Positions 1 to 6,401 of a stretch of 8,266 nucleotides of DNA are shown piece after piece. Each line of letters opens with the position of its first letter. The stretch's first letter is position 1. Under the pieces are notes generated by a model. It ran no database searches, had not been told where the DNA came from, and saw only the letters and a program-made list of their open reading frames with translations. The stretch is from Leptospira sp. (lineage in GTDB: Bacteria > Spirochaetota > Leptospiria > Leptospirales > Leptospiraceae), in contig JAIOQL010000458.1 in NCBI GenBank assembly GCA_021413405.1, forward strand, positions 1 through 8,266, read 5' to 3'. A program made the translations under genes and the position numbers.

Positions 1-502
1 AGAGGATTACATTTTTCTTTTTCAGGAGTATACCACCAACCTTTGAAATCAACAGTCCGGATATGATTTGGACGGAGAACTTTTTCCCTGTTAGAAATTC
101 TTTCGCCATTATGCCTGACTCTTCTTTTTTTGAACTGCTGAGTGAGTCCCGTTTTCTGAAATAATCTTTCAAGAGTAGTTCTGTGAGGCAGTTTAGAAAG
201 AGGATTTTTTCTTTGGAAAATTTCAAGGATCTTTTTAGCACCCCAAGTTTTCTTCTTGATCTTGAGTTTTAAGAACTCGAGAGTCATTTCTTCATTTAAC
301 TGGAAAGGGGAGGTCTTCGGGGTTTTTCTCTGGTCCCTGAGACCCGGGAAACCTTCTTTGATAAACCTTTCTTTCCATTTGTAACCTGTCTTTGTAGATA
401 TTCCATATAGTTTACAAAGCTCAGTGAAATTAACTTTTTTCTCCAGGGCTTTTAAAATGAATTCTTTTCTTTGATCCAGATATGAGTCTCCTTCCAGGGC
501 AT
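1..502 (-). pseudogene. IS481-family transposase, frameshifted near its start and cut by the window edge
   Basis: Translation from the ATG at 502-500 gives MPWKETHI, a start typical of IS481-type transposases, preceded by a Shine-Dalgarno-like AGGGAGG. That frame then stops at once. From 476 down to 3 a different frame stays open for about 158 codons. It shows an N-terminal helix-turn-helix (ELCKLYGISTKTGYKWKERF), a linker rich in Lys and Arg, and then TVDFKGWWYTP. The Asp at 50-48 is the likely first residue of the DDE catalytic triad of an rve integrase fold. Between the ATC at 481-479 and the GAT at 476-474 only two bases remain where a codon (probably ATG, Met) is expected, so one base has been lost. 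The open frame has no ATG of its own near its start and is closed upstream by TAG. The remaining catalytic residues lie outside the window. Confidence 0.82.
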
Positions 503-544
503 CCTCAAAACCTCCCTAAGGGAATTTTGAGAAGATTTTACCTC

Positions 545-588
545 AAAAAGTACTACCCATGTCTTGCAGCAAAAGTGTTACCTATGTC
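545..588 (-). repeat. Two 19-base direct repeats in the IS end
   Basis: Positions 545-563 and 570-588 are imperfect copies (15 of 19 bases identical). On the minus strand they read GACATGGGTAGTACTTTTT and GACATAGGTAACACTTTTG. Their starts are 25 bases apart. Repeats of this kind just inside an IS tip are plausible transposase binding sites; that role is inferred from position. Confidence 0.6.
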
Positions 589-608
589 TAGCTACACGCC
601 CGTGTTTG

Positions 609-1160
609 TTACTGCACAACGTACACCGCGTACCTGACATGGTAGGAACTCCGCCCAAATTTCAAACTTCGCCGCCATAAACCGGTTCGCAAATTCAGAG
701 ACTGAAAAAATCTGATCGGCAAAATAGGAAGCCAGGCTCCCCCTGAAATTTTAAATTCACCAGAAGACATAGAATTTTCTGAATTACTAAGATCAAGTTC
801 TAATAAAATAACAAATAATAACGTCGCTGATCCTCCTCGAGCCTTGGCAATCAGCATGAGTTCCATCCAGTCCTTTACATAAGGCCGGAATTGAAAATAC
901 TCCAAGACTTGTCCGCTTTGTTGGTAAGCAATTTTAGAACCGATAAAAACCGGTAAAAGTGCTTGGAATTCATGTGATCTTAGCCGATTTAATAAAAAAC
1001 TTAGATATAGCCGCAAGTTCTTGTGCTGACTAAGCTTTTCTTTTAATCCCGGAACCAATCTCATCGGAATACCAAAATCTGAACCTGTCGATAACTCATG
1101 AAACAGTCTGGTATCTATGGAAAATGATCTAACATCAGCAGCTGATTTAATTTTCTTCAT
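609..1160 (-). CDS. DUF1564-like protein of unknown function (183 aa)
   Basis: The function is unknown. The core, about residues 45-125, resembles my recollection of DUF1564, a paralogous family known mainly from Leptospira. The key stretch is SGQVLEYFQFRPYVKDWMEL (82-101), with FRP then DWxEL, followed by a hydrophobic helix ending LLFVILLELDL (114-124). No signal peptide or convincing membrane span is seen. The tail from about residue 138 is Arg/aromatic-rich and reads like translated non-coding DNA, so the ancestral stop may have been lost or the 3' end rearranged; the IS tip begins 12 bases past the stop. The ATG at 1160-1158 lacks a clear Shine-Dalgarno. The gene follows the terminator of the metH operon and so needs its own promoter, which I could not identify. 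Family assignment is from memory of motifs. Confidence 0.6.
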   Translation of the reverse strand: MKKIKSAADVRSFSIDTRLFHELSTGSDFGIPMRLVPGLKEKLSQHKNLRLYLSFLLNRLRSHEFQALLPVFIGSKIAYQQSGQVLEYFQFRPYVKDWMELMLIAKARGGSATLLFVILLELDLSNSENSMSSGEFKISGGAWLPILPIRFFQSLNLRTGLWRRSLKFGRSSYHVRYAVYVVQ

Positions 1161-1201
1161 ACTTAAATCAGGTAAAAAAGTTTCAGTTGTGATGATCTTT
1201 C

Positions 1202-1234
1202 AAAAAAAAATATGATTCTATCCGAAAATAGATC
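1202..1234 (-). terminator. Probable intrinsic terminator of the metH operon
   Basis: On the minus strand, arms GATCTAT and ATAGAATC pair with one bulged A around a six-base loop (TTTCGG). A run of nine T follows at 1210-1202, after ATA. The hairpin lies about 15 bases past the stop of the 99-residue gene. The stem is AT-rich and therefore weak, but hairpin, T-run and position all fit. Confidence 0.62.
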
Positions 1235-1249
1235 TGAAAATATTTTAAA

Positions 1250-1549
1250 TTAGATTAAAAATTCCGGGAATTGCTTCTTCATAGCAAGAAAAATGTCCAA
1301 ACGCGTAATATTTTCAATTTTCCGGCCGATCTTTATCTCCCGAATATTTCCCGAATCTTCCACCCGGATAATTGTTTCAAATACCGGGCAGGAATTATCA
1401 TTACATCCCATTTGGCTAAATACAATCTTCTCATTTCCAGAAATAAAACCATTATTACGGAATTCCGACAAAAGACCACGAAACCGCGAAATATTCTCCG
1501 AATTAATAATTTCTTCAAACAGTATATTATGTGAATGAACCGGGATCAT
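1250..1549 (-). CDS. Small conserved-looking protein coupled to metH, unknown function (99 aa)
   Basis: I do not recognise this protein with confidence. It is cytoplasmic by appearance, with no signal peptide or membrane span. Features seen are a cysteine pair in MGCNDNSCPVFET (C49 and C54, spaced CxxxxC), a following strand-like stretch IIRVEDSGNIREIKIGRK (60-77), and a helical C-terminus. Its ATG overlaps the metH stop as ATGA (1549-1546), so ribosomes finishing metH can start here directly; no separate Shine-Dalgarno is visible. The terminator follows its stop, making it the last gene of the operon. Two ORFs on the opposite strand here lack support. The tight coupling suggests its product is needed with MetH, for example in cofactor handling or reactivation, but that is inference. 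The Cys pair could bind metal or be redox-active. Confidence 0.75.
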   Translation of the reverse strand: MIPVHSHNILFEEIINSENISRFRGLLSEFRNNGFISGNEKIVFSQMGCNDNSCPVFETIIRVEDSGNIREIKIGRKIENITRLDIFLAMKKQFPEFLI

Positions 1550-4500
1550 TTGTAATCAAGATACGGAGAAAGCCATTTTTCAATTTCAGCCAACGGCATA
1601 TTTTTTCTTTTTGAATACTCTTCGACCTGATCTTTTCCAATCTTCCCAACTGCAAAATATTTGGAATCCGGATGCGAGAAATATAGGCCACTAACAGAGC
1701 TTGCAGGCCACATTGCAAAATTTTCCGTCAGAGTAATCCCTGCATTTTTTTCCACATTAAGAAGGTCGAATAACGTACGTTTCTCCGTGTGATCAGGTGA
1801 TGCAGGATATCCTGCCGCAGGCCTGATCCCCCTATATTTCTCCCGAATCAGTTCTTCCTTTGATAAATTTTCATTTTTCCCGAATCCCCATTCAATCCTG
1901 GCGACCTCATGAATGTATTCTGCAAGCGCTTCTGCGAATCTGTCGGCCAGTGCCTTTGCCATTATTGAATTGTAATCGTCCTGTTTTGCTGTAAAAGCCT
2001 TTGCAAAATCGTCAACACCGTGACCGGCAGTGACTGCAAACCCGCCGATATAATCCGCCAATCCCGATTCGCGGGGAGCGATATAATCAGCAAGAGAATT
2101 GTTAAACTGCCCGTCTGGTTTTACCATTTGCTGCCGGAGAAAATGAAATTTTGCAAGCACCTGTTTTCTTGAATCATCAGTGTATAATTCCACATCATCT
2201 CCGACACTGTTTGCCGGAAAAAATCCAAGAACCGCTTTTGTTTCAAAAATTCTCTCCTTCACAATCCGATCCAAAAGTTTCTTGGCATCGTTAAACAGAT
2301 CTTTTGCCTGGGAACCTACGGTTTCGTCTTCGAGAATTTGCGGATACCTCCCTTTCAGTTCCCATGCATGAAAAAATGGAGACCAGTCGAAATATGGAAC
2401 AAGGGTCTCAAGGGAAACTGAATCGAAAACGCGGATACCGGTGAAAGAAGGCTTCGGCAAAATATAATTCTTCCAGTCAATGAAAGTCCTGTTCTTTCGT
2501 GCATTCAAAATAGAAAGAGCGTTCCTTTCAGTCTGTCTGCTCAGATATTGATCACGCAGTTTTAATTGCTCAACTTTTATTTTGGAGCTAAATTCCTTTT
2601 TTGTATCCGAATTCAAAAGCTGGTTCACAACTCCGACTACGCGTGACGCATCAATAACATGAACCACCGGTTCTCCATATTGTTCCGAAATTTTGACAGC
2701 AGTGTGAGCAGGACTCGTTGTGGCACCTCCAATCAGGAGCGGCACGGTGAAATTTTCCCTTTGCATTTCCTTTGCAACGTGCACCATTTCGTCAAGCGAA
2801 GGCGTGATCAACCCGGAAAGTCCGATAATATCAACATTATGCGCTTTTGCTTCTTTCAGAATTTTTTCAGAGGGCACCATTACACCGAGATCGATTACTT
2901 CATAATTGTTGCAGGCAAGAACAACGCCGACGATATTCTTACCAATATCATGTACGTCACCTTTTACGGTCGCAAGCAGCACTTTTTCGCGGACAGAACT
3001 ATCCTCCGCCTGAAGTTTTTCCGCGTCCATGAAAGGCAGCAGATATGCGACCGCCTTCTTCATTACACGCGCGCTTTTTACTACCTGTGGAAGAAACATT
3101 TTTCCTGCGCCAAAAAGATCACCCACAACTTTCATCCCATCCATCAGCGGGCCTTCGATAACTTCCAGTGTCTTCGTATAATTTTTCCGGGCTTCCTCGA
3201 CATCTTCGTCTATAAATTCAACAATCCCTTTTATAAGTGCATGCGTTAGGCGCTCAGCAACAGGTAACTTTCTCCATTCGTCGTCTTTAACCTGTACCTT
3301 GTCAGTAGATTTATAGGATTCTGCAAAGGTTATGAGTCTTTCTGTTGAATCGGGTCGCCTGTTCAGAAGCACATCTTCAACCAGTTCCAGCAAATCTTTC
3401 GGGATTTCTTCATAAACCTCTATCATCCCGGCATTTATGATCGCCATATCAAGACCCGCTTTTATCGAATGATACAGAAATGCAGAATGCATTGCCTCCC
3501 GGATAGGATTGTTCCCGCGGAATGAAAAAGAAATATTACTTACACCACCACTGATTTTACATCCAGGACAGGCGGCTTTTATCTCAGATGTAGCCTCGAT
3601 AAAATCAACAGCATAATTATTGTGTTCCTCAATTCCGGTTGCCACCGTGAGAATGTTCGGATCAAAAATAATATCCGACGGCGACATTCCTGCAATCTCA
3701 GTCAGTAATTTGAAAGCTCTCTTGCATATCCGGACCTTCTCTGACCTTGTAGCTGCCTGACCATTTTCATCGAATGCCATGACAACTACGCTTGCGCCAT
3801 AAAGCATACATTTGCGCGCCTGATCGAGAAACTTTTCCTCACCTTCTTTCAAACTGATTGAATTCACTATTGATTTTCCCTGAACACATTTCAGCCCGGC
3901 TTCTATGACCGACCATTTCGAACTGTCTATCATGATGGGAACCCGGGAGATCTCCGGCTCACCCGCGATGAGATTTAAAAATTCAGTCATATATTTTTCA
4001 CCGTCAAGCATTGCCTCATCAAAATTTACATCGAGGATATTAGCACCCGCCTGAACCTGCTGAAGCGCAACCGCAACCGCACCTTCCATATCGTTTGCAA
4101 GAATCATATTCTTGAACTTCGGTGAACCGGTAACATTTGTTCTCTCCCCAATAACAATAAATCCTGTTTCCGGGGTAATATTCAGGGGCTCAAGTCCGGA
4201 AAGTCTCGTGATCTCCGGTATCTCCGGAACTATTCTTGGCTTATATTTTCGTACATTATCCGCTATCGCTTTTATATGAGCAGGTGTCGTTCCACAACAA
4301 CCGCCAGCGATATTCAGCCATCCGTTTTTTGCAAAATCACCCATGAGTTTTCCGAGTTCTTCAGGAGTCTGATCATAACCACCGAATGCATTCGGAAGGC
4401 CTGCGTTAGGATAGCAACAGATATTGGTATCGGCAATCGAAGAGAATTCCTCTATATAAGGCCGCATCTCTCCGGCTCCTAACGCACAATTGATACCGAC

Positions 4501-5235
4501 AGTGAACGGCTTTGCATGCTCCAGTGAATTCCAGCAACCTTCTACGGTCTGCCCGGATAGAGTTCTGCCCGACGCATCAGTAATTGTAATGGAAAGGCTG
4601 ACGGGAATCCGGACTTTTTTTTCAGTAAAACATTTCTCAATTGCAAAAATAGCTGCCTTCATGTTCAAAGTGTCGATGCTCGTTTCCACAAGGAGCAGAT
4701 CAACACCTTCGTCTATTAGAACCGATGCCTGCTCATGAAAACTTTCCACGAGCTGATCAAATGTTATGGCGCGGAATGCCGGATTACTTACGTCAGGCGA
4801 CAATGATGAAGTTTTTGTTGTAGGTCCGATAGAACCTGCGACAAAGCACTGACGACCCGGATGATTTTTCATAAATTTTGTAACGGCAGATTTCGCAAGC
4901 TTCACTGCAGCACGGTTCAGATCTTTCACCAGAAATTCAGCATTATAATCAGATTGAGAAACAGAGTTTGAACTGAATGTATTTGTCTCCAGTATATCTG
5001 CCCCCGCTTCGAGAAACTGGGTATGAATATCTTCTATAATTTCCGGACTCGTCAGACAAAGAAGATCATTGTTCCCTCTTAGGGAATCCTTATGATCCTT
5101 TAATATTTCTCCGCGAAAATCTTTTTCCTCGAGTTTGAATCCCTGGATCATTGTGCCCATGGCACCATCCAAAATCAGGATTTTACTTTTCAAAAGTTCT
5201 TTTAGTTTTTCAGCTGCTGTATTTGTATATCTCAT
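1546..5235 (-). CDS. metH: Cobalamin-dependent methionine synthase, full length (1229 aa)
   Basis: The enzyme transfers a methyl group from 5-methyltetrahydrofolate to homocysteine via cobalamin, making methionine in the cytoplasm. All four modules are present. The homocysteine domain (about 1-340) has ILDGAMGTMIQ (21-31) and the zinc ligands C250 (GINC), C313 and C314 (GGCCGTTP). The pterin domain (about 355-615) has VIGERTNVTGS (361-371), DVNFDEAMLD (402-411) and MIDSSKW (435-441). The cobalamin cap and Rossmann module (about 650-880) have DVHDIGKNIVG (760-770), whose H762 is the expected lower axial ligand to cobalt. The AdoMet-binding reactivation domain (about 900-1229) has YFDWSPFF (948-955) and RPAAGYPASPDHTEK (1138-1152). 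Length matches the usual 1200-1250. The ATG lies 1 base past the ferredoxin stop, behind the purine-rich AGAAAGAGAGAAAG rather than a canonical Shine-Dalgarno, so coupling is likely. No key residue is missing. Confidence 0.98.
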   Translation of the reverse strand: MRYTNTAAEKLKELLKSKILILDGAMGTMIQGFKLEEKDFRGEILKDHKDSLRGNNDLLCLTSPEIIEDIHTQFLEAGADILETNTFSSNSVSQSDYNAEFLVKDLNRAAVKLAKSAVTKFMKNHPGRQCFVAGSIGPTTKTSSLSPDVSNPAFRAITFDQLVESFHEQASVLIDEGVDLLLVETSIDTLNMKAAIFAIEKCFTEKKVRIPVSLSITITDASGRTLSGQTVEGCWNSLEHAKPFTVGINCALGAGEMRPYIEEFSSIADTNICCYPNAGLPNAFGGYDQTPEELGKLMGDFAKNGWLNIAGGCCGTTPAHIKAIADNVRKYKPRIVPEIPEITRLSGLEPLNITPETGFIVIGERTNVTGSPKFKNMILANDMEGAVAVALQQVQAGANILDVNFDEAMLDGEKYMTEFLNLIAGEPEISRVPIMIDSSKWSVIEAGLKCVQGKSIVNSISLKEGEEKFLDQARKCMLYGASVVVMAFDENGQAATRSEKVRICKRAFKLLTEIAGMSPSDIIFDPNILTVATGIEEHNNYAVDFIEATSEIKAACPGCKISGGVSNISFSFRGNNPIREAMHSAFLYHSIKAGLDMAIINAGMIEVYEEIPKDLLELVEDVLLNRRPDSTERLITFAESYKSTDKVQVKDDEWRKLPVAERLTHALIKGIVEFIDEDVEEARKNYTKTLEVIEGPLMDGMKVVGDLFGAGKMFLPQVVKSARVMKKAVAYLLPFMDAEKLQAEDSSVREKVLLATVKGDVHDIGKNIVGVVLACNNYEVIDLGVMVPSEKILKEAKAHNVDIIGLSGLITPSLDEMVHVAKEMQRENFTVPLLIGGATTSPAHTAVKISEQYGEPVVHVIDASRVVGVVNQLLNSDTKKEFSSKIKVEQLKLRDQYLSRQTERNALSILNARKNRTFIDWKNYILPKPSFTGIRVFDSVSLETLVPYFDWSPFFHAWELKGRYPQILEDETVGSQAKDLFNDAKKLLDRIVKERIFETKAVLGFFPANSVGDDVELYTDDSRKQVLAKFHFLRQQMVKPDGQFNNSLADYIAPRESGLADYIGGFAVTAGHGVDDFAKAFTAKQDDYNSIMAKALADRFAEALAEYIHEVARIEWGFGKNENLSKEELIREKYRGIRPAAGYPASPDHTEKRTLFDLLNVEKNAGITLTENFAMWPASSVSGLYFSHPDSKYFAVGKIGKDQVEEYSKRKNMPLAEIEKWLSPYLDYK

Positions 5236-5236
5236 A

Positions 5237-5542
5237 TTATTTTTCTTTCTCTCTTTCTATACACTTTGGACCACGAAGTGCTGCCTTGGAATTGACAATG
5301 ACCGGAAAATTCTTCGACCCGGCCTCATTTAACTGAACCATGGCTTTCGATTTTGAGGGTAAATCAAAATCAGGGAAAATTGCATCCACCGGACATTCGG
5401 AAACACAAGCATTGCAATCAATACAAACATCCGGATTTATATACAGCATTTCCGGTCCTTCGTGAAATGCTTCAACCGGACAAACTGCTGCACAGCTTGT
5501 GTATTTGCAATCGAGGCAGTCCTCAGTGACTACGTAGCTCAT
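5237..5542 (-). CDS. fdxA: FdxA-type ferredoxin with two Fe-S clusters (101 aa)
   Basis: This is a small cytoplasmic electron carrier of the Azotobacter FdI/FdxA family. By alignment from memory, C9, C17 and C50 should hold a [3Fe-4S] cluster, and C21, C40, C43 and C46 a [4Fe-4S] cluster. The motifs are CLDCKYTSCAAVCPVEAF (9-26) and CIDCNACVSECPVDAIF (40-56). C12 matches the extra Cys near the first cluster, while the extra Cys that FdI has at position 24 is Ala25 here. An Asp/Ser/Lys-rich tail of about 45 residues follows, with one more Cys (C94). The ATG overlaps the stop of the preceding methyltransferase as ATGA, and metH starts 1 base past the stop. The position suggests an electron donor for reductive reactivation of MetH cob(II)alamin; this is inference. 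The symbol names the family, not a proven orthologue. Confidence 0.93.
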   Translation of the reverse strand: MSYVVTEDCLDCKYTSCAAVCPVEAFHEGPEMLYINPDVCIDCNACVSECPVDAIFPDFDLPSKSKAMVQLNEAGSKNFPVIVNSKAALRGPKCIEREKEK

Positions 5543-6279
5543 ATTTTTTTTCCGGCTGATTTCACCGCAATTATCGTGACGTACCCGTTTATTAGTTCGG
5601 AGTCCTCAATCTTAAATCCGGAATGAACCAGCAGATCATACAGCTGTTCTGGATGAATCACCAGTTTGCGATAGGAACTTATTTGTTTCTGCCAGGAATT
5701 ATTATTTTTTGTGTAAATAAGATCATTGATTCTCACATAGCCTGGTTCATATTCAAGAATACATGTAAATATTTTTTCAGGCTCGCTTTTGACAGTAACG
5801 AATCTGTCTTCATTATTCAACTGGATTGAGAGATCCCTGAATACAAAGATTAGTTTTCCATTTTCCGGTAAAAGCCGGAAGGAATTTGCTACAAGACCGG
5901 CAACCTGCGTCATGTCCCCAAGGTGAGTCAGAGTATCACCCATACATACAATGAGTTCGGGTTGAGAGGAACTATAGAGATCAAAATCCCGTATATCACC
6001 TTCAACTACCGATATCGCAAGATCCCCTTTTTTTTCTTCGAGCTCGCATAAAAGATTTTTGCTTAAATCTACTGCAGTTACGGTAAACCCAAGTTCACCA
6101 AGAGCGATTGACTGAAACCCGTTTCCGGAACCCAGATCCAGAGCCTTGCCAGTCAGAGCTGGAATGATTTTCTTCGATCTGAAAAATTCAGAATATTCTT
6201 TTGCTTTCGAATCAAAACCCCCATACATCCAGGAGTAATGTGATGAAAGATGATTATTGTAATGTTCTTTTATGCTCAT
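5539..6279 (-). CDS. Class I SAM-dependent methyltransferase, substrate unknown (246 aa)
   Basis: The Rossmann-type SAM site is clear: motif I ALDLGSGNGFQSI (46-58), the acidic residue ending strand 2 in VTAVDLS (67-73), and VVEGDIRDF (91-99) contacting the adenine. CMGDTLTHLG (112-121) is the motif IV region. The N-terminus EHYNNHLSSHYSWMYGGFD (5-23) looks like a lid seen in a family of uncharacterised methyltransferases. The C-terminal half is strand-rich and probably sets the substrate, which I cannot name. A longer start at 6339 exists, but its extra 20 residues are encoded inside a palindromic repeat and look like translated junk; the ATG at 6279-6277 begins the family-like sequence. Its Shine-Dalgarno is weak. 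The last codons contain eight A in a row before the ATGA overlap with the ferredoxin. Its product SAH would feed AhcY, encoded just upstream. Confidence 0.85.
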   Translation of the reverse strand: MSIKEHYNNHLSSHYSWMYGGFDSKAKEYSEFFRSKKIIPALTGKALDLGSGNGFQSIALGELGFTVTAVDLSKNLLCELEEKKGDLAISVVEGDIRDFDLYSSSQPELIVCMGDTLTHLGDMTQVAGLVANSFRLLPENGKLIFVFRDLSIQLNNEDRFVTVKSEPEKIFTCILEYEPGYVRINDLIYTKNNNSWQKQISSYRKLVIHPEQLYDLLVHSGFKIEDSELINGYVTIIAVKSAGKKI

Positions 6280-6289
6280 TGATTTCACT

Positions 6290-6359
6290 GCGTCAGGGAT
6301 GCAAAATGCGCCGAAGGCGGTCCGCCAGGACGGAACCATTTTGCAGCCCGCCCGGACGC
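6290..6359. repeat. Palindromic element with a branched fold, between ahcY and the methyltransferase gene
   Basis: Perfect 9-base arms TGCAAAATG (6300-6308) and CATTTTGCA (6337-6345) enclose two short hairpins that abut exactly: CGCC-GAA-GGCG (6309-6319) and GTCC-GCCA-GGAC (6320-6331). Further out GGG (6296-6298) can pair with CCC (6347-6349), and GCGTC (6290-6294) with GACGC (6355-6359). A near-copy pair, TCCGCCAGGACG (6321-6332) and CCCGCCCGGACG (6347-6358), adds an internal direct repeat. It is GC-rich compared with its surroundings. It looks like a REP- or MITE-type interspersed element or a structured RNA processing site. Copies elsewhere in the genome cannot be tested here. Confidence 0.72.
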
Positions 6360-6398
6360 CCCAAACCCCTCCTTCCCAAGGAGGGGAATAAAAAGGGG
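6359..6398. repeat. GC-rich stem-loop just after ahcY
   Basis: CCCCTCCTT (6366-6374) and AAGGAGGGG (6378-6386) form a perfect 9-base stem with a 3-base loop. Flanking CCCC (6359-6362) and GGGG (6395-6398) can add an outer stem. It begins 4 bases past the ahcY stop. On the minus strand it is followed by TTTGGGG rather than a T-run, so it is not a standard intrinsic terminator. It may stabilise the ahcY 3' end or lower expression of the genes downstream. Similar CCCCTCCTT/AAGGAGGGG stem-loops occur between genes in many bacterial genomes, from memory. Confidence 0.65.
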
Positions 6399-6401
6399 TG
6401 G

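Larger units (their letters stand above)
1..596 (-). mobile_element. IS481-like insertion sequence, 5' end only (rest lies left of the window)
   Basis: The stretch holds a transposase gene reading leftwards out of the window, preceded by a non-coding terminal region. The likely outer tip on the minus strand is TGTAGCTAGACATAGG, ending at about position 596; a TGT tip is usual for IS481-type elements. Inside the tip are two near-identical 19-base repeats. The other end and any target duplication lie outside the window, so the exact boundary is inferred. The element sits 12 bases from the stop codon of the DUF1564-like gene, on the same strand. Confidence 0.72.

Noticed and set aside
594..605. 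ACAC-GCCC-GTGT hairpin spanning the IS junction
   Set aside because: The stem is only 4 bases and includes the IS tip itself, so it is probably accidental.
619..634. Two GTAC palindromes close together past the IS
   Set aside because: Four-base palindromes are too short to support a site without other copies.
1161..1203. Promoter for the DUF1564-like gene, with TTGAAA at 1203-1198 on the minus strand
   Set aside because: No acceptable -10 box lies at the right distance, and the region is so A/T-rich that a -35-like match is expected by chance.
1271..1538. Two plus-strand ORFs of 81-87 codons opposite the small gene after metH
   Set aside because: They overlap a gene that is coupled to metH by ATGA and followed by a terminator. 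Neither has a Shine-Dalgarno or a recognisable motif.
2659..3249. Plus-strand ORF of 196 codons inside metH
   Set aside because: It lies antisense to the highly conserved pterin and cobalamin modules of metH and has a composition typical of a reversed reading frame.
6300..6345. The branched palindrome as a tRNA or riboswitch
   Set aside because: It is too short for a tRNA and has no anticodon or T arm. I see no SAM, SAH or cobalamin riboswitch consensus in the 122-base gap.
6366..6386. Strong stem-loop after ahcY as an intrinsic terminator
   Set aside because: On the minus strand it is followed by TTTGGGG, not a T-run. On the plus strand no gene leads into it.
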